Source: Bittarella massiliensis (ex Durand et al. 2017) (GTDB lineage: Bacteria > Bacillota > Clostridia > Oscillospirales > Ruminococcaceae). From it: a stretch of 64,000 nucleotides of DNA. Each line of letters begins with the position of its first letter. Position 1 is the first letter of the stretch. The position numbers were made by a program, and so were the translations under genes. Of this stretch, positions 36,003 to 44,788 are shown in pieces. The notes beneath the pieces were generated by a model, which was not told the origin of the DNA, searched no databases, and saw only the letters and a program-made list of their open reading frames with translations. The stretch spans positions 496,071-560,070 of the forward strand of contig NZ_LN908976.1 in assembly GCF_001486165.1 (NCBI RefSeq). The letters run 5' to 3'.

Positions 36003-36926
36003 CTACGCCCCCTCCGTCCCGTCGGGGAGGCCGAAGACCTTGTCGACTTTGACCCACTGGGGGGAGCCATTATAGGTCTTTTCATTTTCCAGGTCGTATT
36101 TGATGTCGCTCCAGCTCTTGCCGTTAATGGATTTGGAGCCGGTGGCGCACTGGTACCAGCTGCCGTCGTCGCGGTTGTAGATGTAGTTGGCCGTCCAGTT
36201 GCCGCTGTTGTTTGGGTTGGTGTTGGCGAAAATCACCAGGGAGTTTTCCGTCTTGTCCTGCTTGACCGTATTGTAGTAGGGCTGGACGTAAAAGGTCTGG
36301 ACGTCCACCTTCAACTCGCCCCAGCCGCCGTTTTTCTTGTAGACGGCGTTGCGAAAGCTCTCGTTGTTGATGAGGGAGGGGTCTTTGTTGGTAAAGATGC
36401 TCTCGATCCCCAGCTCCTTGAGCCGCTTCTGCTTTTCATCCTTGCTGAGGGTATCGTCCCCCATGATGTCGATGTAGTTTTTCAGGGCGCTGGAGCCGTA
36501 TTCGTAGACGGTGCCGGTGTTGACCTGGTTTTTCACCGCCTCGCTCACATCCCCCAGGTGTTTGGAGCAGACGAAGATGACCCCGCCGTTCACATTGTCG
36601 TAGAGGGAGAGATAGGTCCCGCCGTCGGGGCACTTCATCCCCTCCTCCACGTAGCCCGTCTCCCGCAGGAAGGGCAGCACCTTGTCCGCCTGGCCGTTCT
36701 GACTGTCCCGCTGCAGTTCCGGCTCCAGGGGGAGGGCCGCCTGGTAGAAGCGGGCGATGTCGCTGCGGTTGACCTGGCAGATCTTCTCGTGGGACTTGTC
36801 GATCCACTTCACCATGGAGGGGATGAGGAGGGCGGCCAGCACCGCCAAGATCACCAGCACCACAATGACCTCCACCAGGGTGAAGCCCTGCCGCCCCCTG
36901 CGGGCAGCCTGTTTTTTCGCCTTCAC
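36003..36926 (-). CDS. type IV pilin, long form (second pilin)
   Basis: 307 residues starting at GTG with GAGAGGGGGG upstream; the frame continues further upstream, but there it overlaps pilT in another frame and is a shadow. A short basic leader ends RRGRQG, then FTLVEVIVVLVILAVLAALL: the prepilin peptidase site (G before F, Glu at +5) and the polymerisation helix. Of the first 34 mature residues 32 equal those of PilA, with many synonymous differences at DNA level. The remaining ~260 residues form a large head with MKCPDGGTYLSLYDNVNGG, much bigger than PilA's, so this may be a tip pilin or adhesin. It is last in the pilus operon. Confidence 0.88.
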   Translation of the reverse strand: MKAKKQAARRGRQGFTLVEVIVVLVILAVLAALLIPSMVKWIDKSHEKICQVNRSDIARFYQAALPLEPELQRDSQNGQADKVLPFLRETGYVEEGMKCPDGGTYLSLYDNVNGGVIFVCSKHLGDVSEAVKNQVNTGTVYEYGSSALKNYIDIMGDDTLSKDEKQKRLKELGIESIFTNKDPSLINNESFRNAVYKKNGGWGELKVDVQTFYVQPYYNTVKQDKTENSLVIFANTNPNNSGNWTANYIYNRDDGSWYQCATGSKSINGKSWSDIKYDLENEKTYNGSPQWVKVDKVFGLPDGTEGA

Positions 36927-36940
36927 CGCGCGCCCCCCTC

Positions 36941-37987
36941 TCACAGGTATTCCCGCAGGTTGGCGGGAGAGGTGGAGGCCAGCAGCGCCGTCTGCCGGTC
37001 GATGACGCCCCGGCGGGCCAGGTTGGCCAGGTCGGCGTTCAGGGTGTGCATCCCCTGGGCGGCCCCCGCCTGCATGGGGGTGTCCAACTGGTGGCACTTG
37101 TTCTCGCGGATCAGGTTGAGCACCGCGTCGGTGCCCACCAGCACCTCGGTGGCGGCGATCCGCCCGCCCCCCACCCGGGGGAGCAGCTGCTGGGTGATGA
37201 CCCCTCGCAGGATGGCCGAGAGCTGGGAGCGCATCTGGGACTGTGCCTGGGGCGGGCAGACGTCGACAATGCGGTCGATGGTCTGGGCCGCGCCGGTGGT
37301 GTGGAGGGTGGAGAGGACCAGGTGCCCCGTCTCGGCGGCGGTGACGGCGGCGGAGATGGTCTCGTAGTCGCGCATCTCCCCCACCAGGATCACGTCCGGG
37401 TCCTCCCGCAGGGCCGAGCGGAGGGCCGCGGCAAAGGAGGGCACATCCCGCCCCACCTCGCGCTGGTGGACGGTAGCAAGCTCGGGGGTGTAGAGGTACT
37501 CCACCGGGTCCTCCACCGTGAGGATGTGGGCGGGGCGGCTGCAGTTGATGCGCTGGATCATGGCCGCCAGGGTGGTGGACTTGCCGCTGCCGGTGGGGCC
37601 GGTGACCAAGATCAGCCCCCGGGGGCTGTCGGCCAACTGCCCCAACACCGGGGGCAGCGAGAGCTCTTCCAGGGTGGGGATGTGGTCGGACAGCAGGCGG
37701 ATGGCCGCCGCCGGATGGCCCTGCTGCCAGAAGATGTTGACCCGCTGCCGCCCCTGCGGCAGGGCGAAGGCGAAGTCCATGTCCTCCCCCCGGCGCAGGC
37801 CCTCGGGGCGCTCGCCCTCGGCCAGGGCGCGGATGAGCGCCTCTGCCTCGCCGCTGTCCAGGGAAAAGGGGGCGGGAAAGAGGGCGCCGTCCCGGCGGAG
37901 GGCGCAGGGGACCGGGGCCCCCACGGTGAGGTGGATGTCGGAACACCCGTTTTGCCGCCCGCAGGCGACCAGTTCCTGAATGGTCAT
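36941..37987 (-). CDS. pilT: twitching motility retraction ATPase PilT
   Basis: 348 residues of the secretion ATPase superfamily: Walker A GPTGSGKSTTLAAM near residues 130-140, Asp box ILTVEDPVEYLY, Walker B DVILVGEMRD and His box TLHTTGAAQTIDR. The absence of a zinc tetracysteine motif and the length identify PilT and not PilB. It powers pilus retraction at the inner membrane base. It lies between pilB and the long pilin with short gaps. The AIRExK-type C-terminal signature of Gram-negative PilT is not seen; LIRENKCHQLDTPMQ is present instead. Confidence 0.95.
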   Translation of the reverse strand: MTIQELVACGRQNGCSDIHLTVGAPVPCALRRDGALFPAPFSLDSGEAEALIRALAEGERPEGLRRGEDMDFAFALPQGRQRVNIFWQQGHPAAAIRLLSDHIPTLEELSLPPVLGQLADSPRGLILVTGPTGSGKSTTLAAMIQRINCSRPAHILTVEDPVEYLYTPELATVHQREVGRDVPSFAAALRSALREDPDVILVGEMRDYETISAAVTAAETGHLVLSTLHTTGAAQTIDRIVDVCPPQAQSQMRSQLSAILRGVITQQLLPRVGGGRIAATEVLVGTDAVLNLIRENKCHQLDTPMQAGAAQGMHTLNADLANLARRGVIDRQTALLASTSPANLREYL

Positions 37988-38024
37988 CTTGCAAAAACCT
38001 CGTTTCTCTCGTCTCGCGCCGGTG

Positions 38025-39695
38025 TCAGTCGGCGTAGTAGGTCACCTTGAGGAATTCGTCCACCGTGGTGACCCCGCTCTGCACCAGTTGCAGGGCGCTG
38101 TCGCGCAGGGTGCGCATCCCCTGGCTCTCGCGGGCGTACTGGGTGATGTCGTCCATGGGGGCCCCGGCGGAGATCATCCGCCGGATCTGCCGGTCGACCA
38201 GCGCCACCTCGTGGATGGCGATGCGCCCCTTGTAGCCGGTGTGGCCGCAGATGTGGCAGCCCTTTCCCCGGCGCAGCCGGGGCAGGTCGACCCCCAGGGC
38301 GGCCCGCTCGGTCTCGTCGGGGGTGTACTCCTCGGCGCAGTGGGGGCAGACCTTGCGCACCAGCCGCTGGGCCACGATCCCCACCAGGGAGTTTGCCACC
38401 ATATAGGCCGGCAGCCCCATGTCCTGCAGGCGGACGATGGCCGAGAGGGCATCGTTGGTGTGGAGGGTGGAGAAGACCAGGTGGCCGGTGATGGCCGCCC
38501 GCACCGAGATGGAGGCGGTCTCGCTGTCGCGGGTCTCCCCCACCATGATCACGTCGGGGTCCTGCCGCAGGAGGGCCCGCAGCCCCGCGTCGAAGGTGAG
38601 GCCGGCGGCGGTGTTGACCTGCATCTGGTTGATGCGGAAGATGTCCCTCTCCACCGGGTCCTCGATGGTGGAGATGTTGAGGGTGCGCTCGGCCATCTGC
38701 TCCAAAATCATGTAGAGGGTGGTGGTCTTGCCCGAGCCGGTGGGCCCGGTCATATAGATGATGCCGTGGGGGGAGCGGAGCATCTGGGAGAACTTTTGAT
38801 AGTTGTCGTCGTCCATCCCGAACTGGCCCGCCCGGTCGATGGGGGTGTTCTGGTTGAGGAAGCGGAGCACCGCCTTCTCCCCGTAGATGGTGGGGATGAT
38901 GGAGACGCGGATGTTGACGTCCTGCCCGTCCACCTTCTGGCGAAAGTGCCCGTCCTGGGGCTGGCGCCGCTCGGCGATGTCCAGCCCGGCGAGGATCTTG
39001 ATGCGGGTGATGAGGGAGGGGTGGATGGCCGGGGAGAGGGTGACGTAATCGACGATCACCCCATCCAGCCGCATCCGCACCGAGGTCTGCTGCTCAAAGG
39101 GCTCGACGTGGATGTCGCTGGCCCCCGAGTTGTAACCCCGGTCCAGAAGGCTTGCCAGCAGCTTGACCACCGGGGCGTCGCCCTCCCCCTCCTCCACCTC
39201 GATGGGGGAGATGGGCAGGGGCTCCACGTCCTTGTTGGCCCGCTCGGCGGCCAGCTTGGCCCCGATCTCGGCGTAGTAGTGGGCGATGGCCGCGTCGATG
39301 GGGGCCTTTTCGGCCAGCACCGAGTCCACCGGCAGGCCGGTGATCTGGCGCACCTCCTCGGTGCCGTAGAAGTTGAGGGGGTCGCTGGTGGCCACCACCA
39401 GGTGGCCGCCCTGCTGGGCCACGGCGATGACCCCGTGGCGCAGGGCCAACTGCTTGGGGATCTTGCCCACCGCGTCGGTGTCCACCTCGTAGGTGGCCAG
39501 ATCCACCACCGGCAGCCCCATCCTCTGGCCCAGGGCCTCCAGCTTCTGGCGCTCGGTGACAAAGCCCATGTCCTCGAGGATCTCGCCCAGGCGGCGGCTG
39601 CGGTTTTGCTTCTGGGCCGCCAGGGCCTGCTGCAGTTGCTCCTCGGTGATGTAGCCGTACTCCTTGAGCACCTCGCCGATGGGTATGTTTTTCAT
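38025..39695 (-). CDS. pilB: type IV pilus extension ATPase PilB
   Basis: 556 residues. An N-terminal MshEN/T2SSE_N region (~1-150, IGEVLKEYGYITEEQLQQALA) is a fold that binds cyclic di-GMP in some homologues. The ATPase core has Walker A GPTGSGKTTTLYMI near residue 315, Asp box STIEDPVE, Walker B DVIMVGETRD and His box TLHTNDALSA. The zinc tetracysteine pairs CPHC and CHIC are present. It drives pilin polymerisation. Several cyclic di-GMP genes in the window make control through the N-terminal domain worth testing. Confidence 0.96.
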   Translation of the reverse strand: MKNIPIGEVLKEYGYITEEQLQQALAAQKQNRSRRLGEILEDMGFVTERQKLEALGQRMGLPVVDLATYEVDTDAVGKIPKQLALRHGVIAVAQQGGHLVVATSDPLNFYGTEEVRQITGLPVDSVLAEKAPIDAAIAHYYAEIGAKLAAERANKDVEPLPISPIEVEEGEGDAPVVKLLASLLDRGYNSGASDIHVEPFEQQTSVRMRLDGVIVDYVTLSPAIHPSLITRIKILAGLDIAERRQPQDGHFRQKVDGQDVNIRVSIIPTIYGEKAVLRFLNQNTPIDRAGQFGMDDDNYQKFSQMLRSPHGIIYMTGPTGSGKTTTLYMILEQMAERTLNISTIEDPVERDIFRINQMQVNTAAGLTFDAGLRALLRQDPDVIMVGETRDSETASISVRAAITGHLVFSTLHTNDALSAIVRLQDMGLPAYMVANSLVGIVAQRLVRKVCPHCAEEYTPDETERAALGVDLPRLRRGKGCHICGHTGYKGRIAIHEVALVDRQIRRMISAGAPMDDITQYARESQGMRTLRDSALQLVQSGVTTVDEFLKVTYYAD

Positions 39696-39734
39696 GGATA
39701 CTCCCCTTTTCCTCTGTGTTGCGGCCGCGGCCGG

Positions 39735-40307
39735 TCAGTCCGCCCCCTGCCCGCTGGCAAAGAGGAAGGCCGGGTCCTCGACCGCGCCGGCTGGGCCCTC
39801 TGCCGGGGCGGCGCTGATTTCCAGGTTGAGCAGCTTGACGGTGGTGCGGGTGGTGTAGCAGAGCGCCCCGTCGGCGCGGTGGACCCGCACCGTCAGATCC
39901 AGGTAGTACTGGTCGTGCAGGGCGGCGGTGACGGACAGGGTGCGCCCCTGGTAGAAGGCGTCGCCGTAGTAGTCGATCCCCTGGCCGGGCTGGGGGGCCC
40001 CTTCCCCGCTGTTTCGGTACCAGAGGCGGCCCTCCTCCAGCCAGACGGCCTCGGGGGCGGAGAGGTCGTCCCCCCCGGCGAGGCGCAGCTCGGTGGCGTA
40101 GCGCAGCTTGCCCGAGAGCCACTGGCAGGCGGTGTCGCCGATGAGCTTCTCCTCCCCCAACTGGGCGCTGCGGCCCAGCAGGTTGCCCCCGGAGAGGATC
40201 ATCCCCCCCGCCAAGGCCACCACCAGCACCAGCAGCAAGAGCACCACCGACACCTCCACCAGGGTCCAGCCGCGGCGGGCGGCCGGGCCCCTACTGCGCC
40301 GGCGCAT
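39735..40307 (-). CDS. minor pseudopilin (PilW/PulJ-like)
   Basis: About 190 residues. A basic leader RRRSRGPAARRG precedes WTLVEVSVVLLLLVLVVAL: prepilin cleavage before Trp, an unusual +1 residue, with Glu at +5. The rest is a head domain (CQWLSGKLRYATELRLAGGDD, YYLDLTVRVHR) of the pseudopilin J/W style. The start overlaps the end of the upstream pseudopilin gene and no ribosome binding site is visible, so translation is probably coupled. ATG 40307 is chosen; TTG 40316 is also in frame. Confidence 0.78.
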   Translation of the reverse strand: MRRRSRGPAARRGWTLVEVSVVLLLLVLVVALAGGMILSGGNLLGRSAQLGEEKLIGDTACQWLSGKLRYATELRLAGGDDLSAPEAVWLEEGRLWYRNSGEGAPQPGQGIDYYGDAFYQGRTLSVTAALHDQYYLDLTVRVHRADGALCYTTRTTVKLLNLEISAAPAEGPAGAVEDPAFLFASGQGAD

Positions 40308-40659
40308 CGGGGACAAAGACCCGGTGGCTGATGGCCGGGTCTTCCGGGTCGGTGACGGTGATGGTGCGGCCCTTCACGCTGCGGGTCGCGCCGTTTAGGA
40401 GGTAGGTGAGGGTGCTCTCCTCCTCGGTGCTGTCCACCTCGTCGGCGGGGGAGAGGCCGCCGGCGAGCATCTCCAGGGCGGAGATGGTCTTGTCGGTGCT
40501 GTTTTTGGTGTCGGTCCCCCGGCGGATGAGCTTGCCCGCCGCCGAGAAGCCGGTCACCAAGATGAGGGCGACAACGGCCAGCAGCGCCAGGGAAACCACC
40601 ACCTCCACCAGGGTCATCCCCCCGGTGGCGGCGGTTTTTGCTCGCTCTCTGCGCGCCAT
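40291..40659 (-). CDS. minor pseudopilin (PilV/PulI-like)
   Basis: 122 residues: leader ARRERAKTAATGG, cleavage before Met, then MTLVEVVVSLALLAVVALILV with Glu at +5. The head is short (ITVTDPEDPAISHRVFV). With the next gene it probably forms the priming complex at the pilus tip. It overlaps the downstream pseudopilin gene and lies 21 bases after the PilX-like gene. Confidence 0.8.
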   Translation of the reverse strand: MARRERAKTAATGGMTLVEVVVSLALLAVVALILVTGFSAAGKLIRRGTDTKNSTDKTISALEMLAGGLSPADEVDSTEEESTLTYLLNGATRSVKGRTITVTDPEDPAISHRVFVPDAPAQ

Positions 40660-40680
40660 TTCGCGCCCTCCTCTCTCTTG

Positions 40681-42585
40681 TCAAGCCGCCTCGTAGCGGA
40701 CCAGCTTCCAGCGGCCGCTGCTCGGGGCGACGGGTCTTCCCACCTCGGTGGGGCGGGAGTGGAACTGGATGTCCGCCCGGTTGCACTGCAGGTGGTCCAC
40801 ATAGGCGGCGCCGGCAAACCCGCCCCAGAGGGTGAAGTTGGTCTCCGCCCCGCCCAACACGTAGAGGTTGAGGTTGTCCGGCTGGCTCCACTCGGTGTTG
40901 TAGGCGGTCTCAAAGGTGGTCTGGTTCCAGGGGGAGGTGCCGTCCTCGAGGACGATGAAGACCCGGGCGTCCCCCTCGGTGGCCGGGCGGACAAAGTTGC
41001 ACTGCAGCTTCTGCCCGGCGGGGACGACGAGGTAGCAGTCGCCGCTCCCCACCACCCGGACGGTGGCGCCCAACTGCCAGCCGCCCTCACAGCGGTACCA
41101 GTGCTCCCCCTCGCCGCCGATCTCCACCGTGCCGCCGGCTTCCAGCCGCAGGGAGGCCGTCTCCCCGCCGGCAGGGCCGCTGGGCAGGCGGGGGCGGGGG
41201 ACGGCGGGGCTCTCGCTCCACTGGGGCTCCACGCTCCAGCGGACGGTGTAGCCCCCCGCCCCGGTGGCCCCCGATTTGACGATAGGGGCGCGGTAGGTCA
41301 CCACCCGGTTTTGGGAGCCCACCTCCCGAAAGTCCTGCAGCACCACCATGTCGCAGGGCGTTTCCGAGGTGCCGAAGGTGTAGGTGTAGCTGCCCAGCCA
41401 CCAGTGGTTGGCCACCATCCCGGTGAAGGTGCTGCTCTCCCCCGCACCGCCGCCGGGCTCCTCCCCCCCGCTGCCGGCGACCGGCGGGCGGTATTCCAGC
41501 TCGGTCTTGTGGCCGGTCGCCACCTCGCCTGTGCAGTAGATGCTGCCGGTCAATTCGGTGGACCCGCCCAGGCTGACCTTGGTCCCCGCCCCGCCGCAGA
41601 GATAGAGGGGGGCGTTGTCGGGGTTTTCAAAGCCGTACTCGGTCTGAAAGACGCCGCCCGCCCCGGACGCCCCCTCCTCCAACAGGACAAAGACCTGCAC
41701 GTCAGCGGCGTCCTCGTCGCGCTCGATCTTGCTGAGATAGAGCTTCTGCCCCTGGCGGACCCGGATGTAGATGTCCCGGTCCCCGGTGATCGTCAGCACC
41801 GAGGGGGAGGTGCTCCCCTCGAACTGGTACCACTGCTGGCCGCCCCCGAGGGTGGCGCGCCAGGCCCCGGCGGGGAGGGTCTGCACCCCCTCGTCGGGGA
41901 AGGTGAGCTGGGGGAGGGCGGCGGTGATCTCCTGGTTGAGCGGCTCCCGGTTCTTGCCGTCGTAGCCCACCTCTTTGGGCCAACTGTACCCGGGGGCCAG
42001 AACGGGGGGAACGTCGGCGTGGACGTGGCCCTTCTGGCTGCCGGAAACGACGCTCTCGAGCACGTACATGGCCGAGGCGTCCTCGTCCCCCACGTCGCCC
42101 TCCAACTCCAACTGGCCGCTGACGACCCACCGGCCGCCCACAAAGCCCACAAAGCCGGAGAGGTCGGTGACCGGCAGGTCGCCGTCGCCGCCCCCCTCCC
42201 GGGTGAGGCGGCCCACCACCGTCTGCTCCTGGCTGCCGTAGCGGGCGGTGGCGGTGATGGTGATGACCCCCTCCTCCGGCCGGGCGATGACGGCGGTGCA
42301 GCTGCCCATCCCCTCGGTCTGGGGGATCTCCACCCGGATGCCCTCGGGGGTGGTGGGGACCAGTTCCGAGGACTGCCCCGCCTCCAGCCCGTGCAGTTGG
42401 GAGGAGAGGGCGTCCACCGCCGAGCGGGCGGTGAGGTAGGCCTGCTGCCGGCTGTCGTTTTGGATGCTGCGCTGGGAGAAGGAGAGGGCCAGGGTGAGCA
42501 CCCCGGTGGCGAAGATGGCGATGATGGCCAGCACCAGCACCGACCAGAGCATGGCGGAGCCCTGCTCTCTTGGTTTGGCGCGCAC
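40681..42585 (-). CDS. large PilX-like pilus protein
   Basis: 634 residues. The N-terminus EQGSAMLWSVLVLAIIAIF with SRQQAYLTARSAVDAL resembles PilX/GspK-type proteins (G-S-A-M-L helix, then an amphipathic segment), although no canonical Glu at +5 is seen. The rest is an exported beta-rich region with two related segments (GQKLYLSKIERDEDAADVQVFVLLEEG and GQKLQCNFVRPATEGDARVFIVLEDG patterns, about 270 residues apart), indicating an internal duplication. It is much larger than usual PilX, so it may carry an adhesive or anchoring domain. The GTG start has AGGGAGGGA upstream. Confidence 0.75.
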   Translation of the reverse strand: MRAKPREQGSAMLWSVLVLAIIAIFATGVLTLALSFSQRSIQNDSRQQAYLTARSAVDALSSQLHGLEAGQSSELVPTTPEGIRVEIPQTEGMGSCTAVIARPEEGVITITATARYGSQEQTVVGRLTREGGGDGDLPVTDLSGFVGFVGGRWVVSGQLELEGDVGDEDASAMYVLESVVSGSQKGHVHADVPPVLAPGYSWPKEVGYDGKNREPLNQEITAALPQLTFPDEGVQTLPAGAWRATLGGGQQWYQFEGSTSPSVLTITGDRDIYIRVRQGQKLYLSKIERDEDAADVQVFVLLEEGASGAGGVFQTEYGFENPDNAPLYLCGGAGTKVSLGGSTELTGSIYCTGEVATGHKTELEYRPPVAGSGGEEPGGGAGESSTFTGMVANHWWLGSYTYTFGTSETPCDMVVLQDFREVGSQNRVVTYRAPIVKSGATGAGGYTVRWSVEPQWSESPAVPRPRLPSGPAGGETASLRLEAGGTVEIGGEGEHWYRCEGGWQLGATVRVVGSGDCYLVVPAGQKLQCNFVRPATEGDARVFIVLEDGTSPWNQTTFETAYNTEWSQPDNLNLYVLGGAETNFTLWGGFAGAAYVDHLQCNRADIQFHSRPTEVGRPVAPSSGRWKLVRYEAA

Positions 42586-42618
42586 GGCAAATCCCTCCCT
42601 TCTGCGGCGGTTTGGGGG

Positions 42619-43245
42619 CTACTCGCCCTCCTGGTACTGGTAGATGGCAAAGTGGATGGTGAACAGGGTGCGGCTGGAGGCGTTGCCCGCCTCGTCCTTG
42701 CCCCGCTCCACGGTGGTCTTGTACTGGGTGACCCGCAGTTCAGGCAGGTCCTTGATCTCCTCCAGGAGGTTTTGCAGGTTGGACAGGGTGCCGTAGGCCT
42801 GCAGTTCGATCTCGGTGGTGACCAGGGCGCCGACGGCCTCCTCCTCCCCCTGGGGGGCGCTCCCCTGCTCGGCGGGCTGGGAGAGGTAGACCGGGATGGG
42901 GGTGTTCACCGGGTCGGAGATGGTCTCCTTCACCGGGGTCAACCGGTGGCGGAGGGCCAGGTTGGTCACCATCTGGTCGGCCCGGTTGGAGACCATGGGG
43001 GCCGGCAGGCTGCCGGAGAGGGCGGTGATCTCCTCTTTGCAGGCGCTGATCTGGCCCTCATAGGTCTGGGCCAGAGCGATCTGCCGCTCCATCAGCTGGG
43101 CGGCCTCCCTGTCCTGGGCGAGCTGTTCCTGGGCCGCATCCCGCGACGCGGCCAGGGGCCGCGCCAGGAGAAAGGCCCCCGCCGCAAAGAGGATGAGAAA
43201 CATGGCGTAGAGCAGCGTTCGCTCCCGCCGGGTCAATTTGGTCAT
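42619..43245 (-). CDS. pilO: PilO-like pilus assembly protein
   Basis: 208 residues: a short cytoplasmic basic N-terminus (TKLTRRERTLLY), one membrane helix (AMFLILFAAGAFLLARPL), a coiled-coil stretch rich in Gln/Glu/Ala (~32-80) and a ferredoxin-like extracytoplasmic domain (VTTEIELQAYGTLSNLQNLLEEIKDLPELRV). This is the PilO/GspM layout. It aligns with PilN and PilM to form the inner-membrane alignment complex. Confidence 0.85.
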   Translation of the reverse strand: MTKLTRRERTLLYAMFLILFAAGAFLLARPLAASRDAAQEQLAQDREAAQLMERQIALAQTYEGQISACKEEITALSGSLPAPMVSNRADQMVTNLALRHRLTPVKETISDPVNTPIPVYLSQPAEQGSAPQGEEEAVGALVTTEIELQAYGTLSNLQNLLEEIKDLPELRVTQYKTTVERGKDEAGNASSRTLFTIHFAIYQYQEGE

Positions 43246-43263
43246 GGCGTTCCCTCCTTGCGG

Positions 43264-43848
43264 CTATTGGGCCGAGGCTGCCAGCAGGCAGTCGGCGGTG
43301 AAGTGGTAGCGGCCGTCCTGTTCGTCCACGCCATACCCCCGGTAGGCGATGTCCTGGAAGAGGCCGGACTCCCGCAGCTTTTGGATGTAGGTCGGCGCGT
43401 CCTTCACCCCGGAGGAGGACAGTTCCAGGCTCAGCAGCCCGGTCTCGTCGGAGAAGGAGGTGCTCTCCACCTGCACGGCGTTTCCGGTGAGGCTGATGAC
43501 CTGCCGGTAGAGCTCCTTGTAGAGCCGGGGGTAGCCGGCCAGGGCGTCCAGGTCGCTCTTGAGGGCGTCCCGCCGGGCGGTGTAGCCCGCCAGTTGGTCG
43601 GAGAGCTCCACCGCCTTGCTCTGCCGCTGGAGGTTTTGCGGGTTTTGCAGGTAGGCCTGCAGGGGCGCGTCCTCCCTTTTCAGGCGGGAGGTGGCGCCGG
43701 TGTAGTAGAAAAAGGCGGCGGCGAAGGCCCCCAGCACCAGCGCGAAGGGGAGCGCCAGCAGGGCGATGCGGAGGATGGGGCGGCCGCTGCGCCGTCCGTC
43801 CTTCAGCCGGGCCAGGTAGTCGATGTCCTTTTTGCGAAGCGCCTTCAT
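43264..43848 (-). CDS. pilN: PilN-like pilus assembly protein
   Basis: 194 residues. The ATG at 43848 overlaps the pilM stop (ATGA) and has GGGGG upstream. The cytoplasmic tail (MKALRKKDIDYLARLKDGRRS) should bind PilM. One membrane helix (ILRIALLALPFALVLGAFAAAFFYY) is followed by a coiled coil and an extracytoplasmic alpha/beta domain. In Gram-negative PilN the tail carries INLLP; here that motif is not obvious, as in other Firmicutes, so the call rests on layout and gene order. Confidence 0.83.
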   Translation of the reverse strand: MKALRKKDIDYLARLKDGRRSGRPILRIALLALPFALVLGAFAAAFFYYTGATSRLKREDAPLQAYLQNPQNLQRQSKAVELSDQLAGYTARRDALKSDLDALAGYPRLYKELYRQVISLTGNAVQVESTSFSDETGLLSLELSSSGVKDAPTYIQKLRESGLFQDIAYRGYGVDEQDGRYHFTADCLLAASAQ

Positions 43849-44756
43849 CCCCAGATCCCCCCTGTCCGAATCAGTCCCCCCACGGCGTACAGGTGCTCGG
43901 CAAGGGTGAATTGGCACCCCCTGCGGCGGGGCAGGGCGGCGATTTCAGGGCAGTCGGGGAAGGGGTCGGCGGCGATGCCCAGGCTCTCGCCCAGGGCCGC
44001 GCAGAGCCCCTCCTCCCCCTCCTTAAGGCCGGCCAGGTAGACGTGCTTGACCGGCTCCCCCTTTTCGGAGGCGTTGAACTGCACCATGGAGGAGAGCAGC
44101 CGCCCGATCTCGGCGGCGGACTGGGGGGTGCCCCGCCCCTCCAGCAGGCGGGAGCGGTTGCAAAACCGGTAGTCGCCGGCGGCCAGCAGGGTCAGGTCGA
44201 CGCCCAGGTCGTCGAGCACCACCACCACGCAGCTCTCCCGCTGCAGGGCGGCCGAGAGCCGCGCCACCTTGATGAGGCCGCCGATGTTCAGCTCCGCCGA
44301 GCGCAGGCCGATGCCCGCCGACGCGAACAGCTGCCGGTAGGACTGGATGAAGGCCCGGGGCGCGGCGGTGCAGAGGACCGCGCCGCCCCCTTCGGGGAGG
44401 CGGGGGGTGAGCACCGCGTAGTCGTAGAGCAGCTCGGCGGGGTCCTCCACCTCGGGGAACTCGTCCACCAGCACCCGCTGCAGTTTGCCGCGGGAGAGGG
44501 TGGGGACCACCGAGCGCTTGAGGAAGACCGAGCGCCCCCCCACCACCAGCCGCACCCCCCGCTGGGGGAGGTGGCTGCGGCCCCAGAGGCTGCAGAGGGC
44601 CGCCTTGACGGCCGCCTCGTCGATGAACACGCCGCCGATGACCGCCCCCGGGGCCAGGGGTTCCGAGCAGACCCGCTCGATCTGCACCCCCTTGCGCCCG
44701 GCCCGGCCCATCACCGCGTGGATGGCCTCGTTGCCGATATATGCCGAACATTCCAT
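43845..44756 (-). CDS. pilM: PilM-like actin-fold pilus protein
   Basis: 303 residues without membrane segments. It shows the actin-like pattern of PilM/FtsA (SAYIGNEAIHAVMGRAGRKG at the start, VRLVVGGRSVFLKRSVVP, CVVVVLDDLGVDLTLLAAGDY as phosphate-2 loop, HVYLAGLKEGEEGL). PilM sits on the cytoplasmic face and binds PilN. Its position directly before pilN, with a 4-base overlap, supports the call. Confidence 0.85.
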   Translation of the reverse strand: MECSAYIGNEAIHAVMGRAGRKGVQIERVCSEPLAPGAVIGGVFIDEAAVKAALCSLWGRSHLPQRGVRLVVGGRSVFLKRSVVPTLSRGKLQRVLVDEFPEVEDPAELLYDYAVLTPRLPEGGGAVLCTAAPRAFIQSYRQLFASAGIGLRSAELNIGGLIKVARLSAALQRESCVVVVLDDLGVDLTLLAAGDYRFCNRSRLLEGRGTPQSAAEIGRLLSSMVQFNASEKGEPVKHVYLAGLKEGEEGLCAALGESLGIAADPFPDCPEIAALPRRRGCQFTLAEHLYAVGGLIRTGGIWG

Positions 44757-44788
44757 GGTGTTTTTTCTCCTTTAAAAAGCGGGTTCGA

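Noticed and set aside
36924-37994. Fusion of the long pilin with an upstream 355-residue extension
   Set aside because: The extension is the pilT gene read in the wrong frame. A GTG with a good ribosome binding site starts the pilin at 36926.
40678-44040. An 1120-codon open frame on the plus strand
   Set aside because: It is antisense to pilM-pilN-pilO, the PilX-like gene and other pilus genes. It is rich in Gly/Ala/Pro/Gln without domains; the minus-strand genes have clear motifs and ribosome binding sites.
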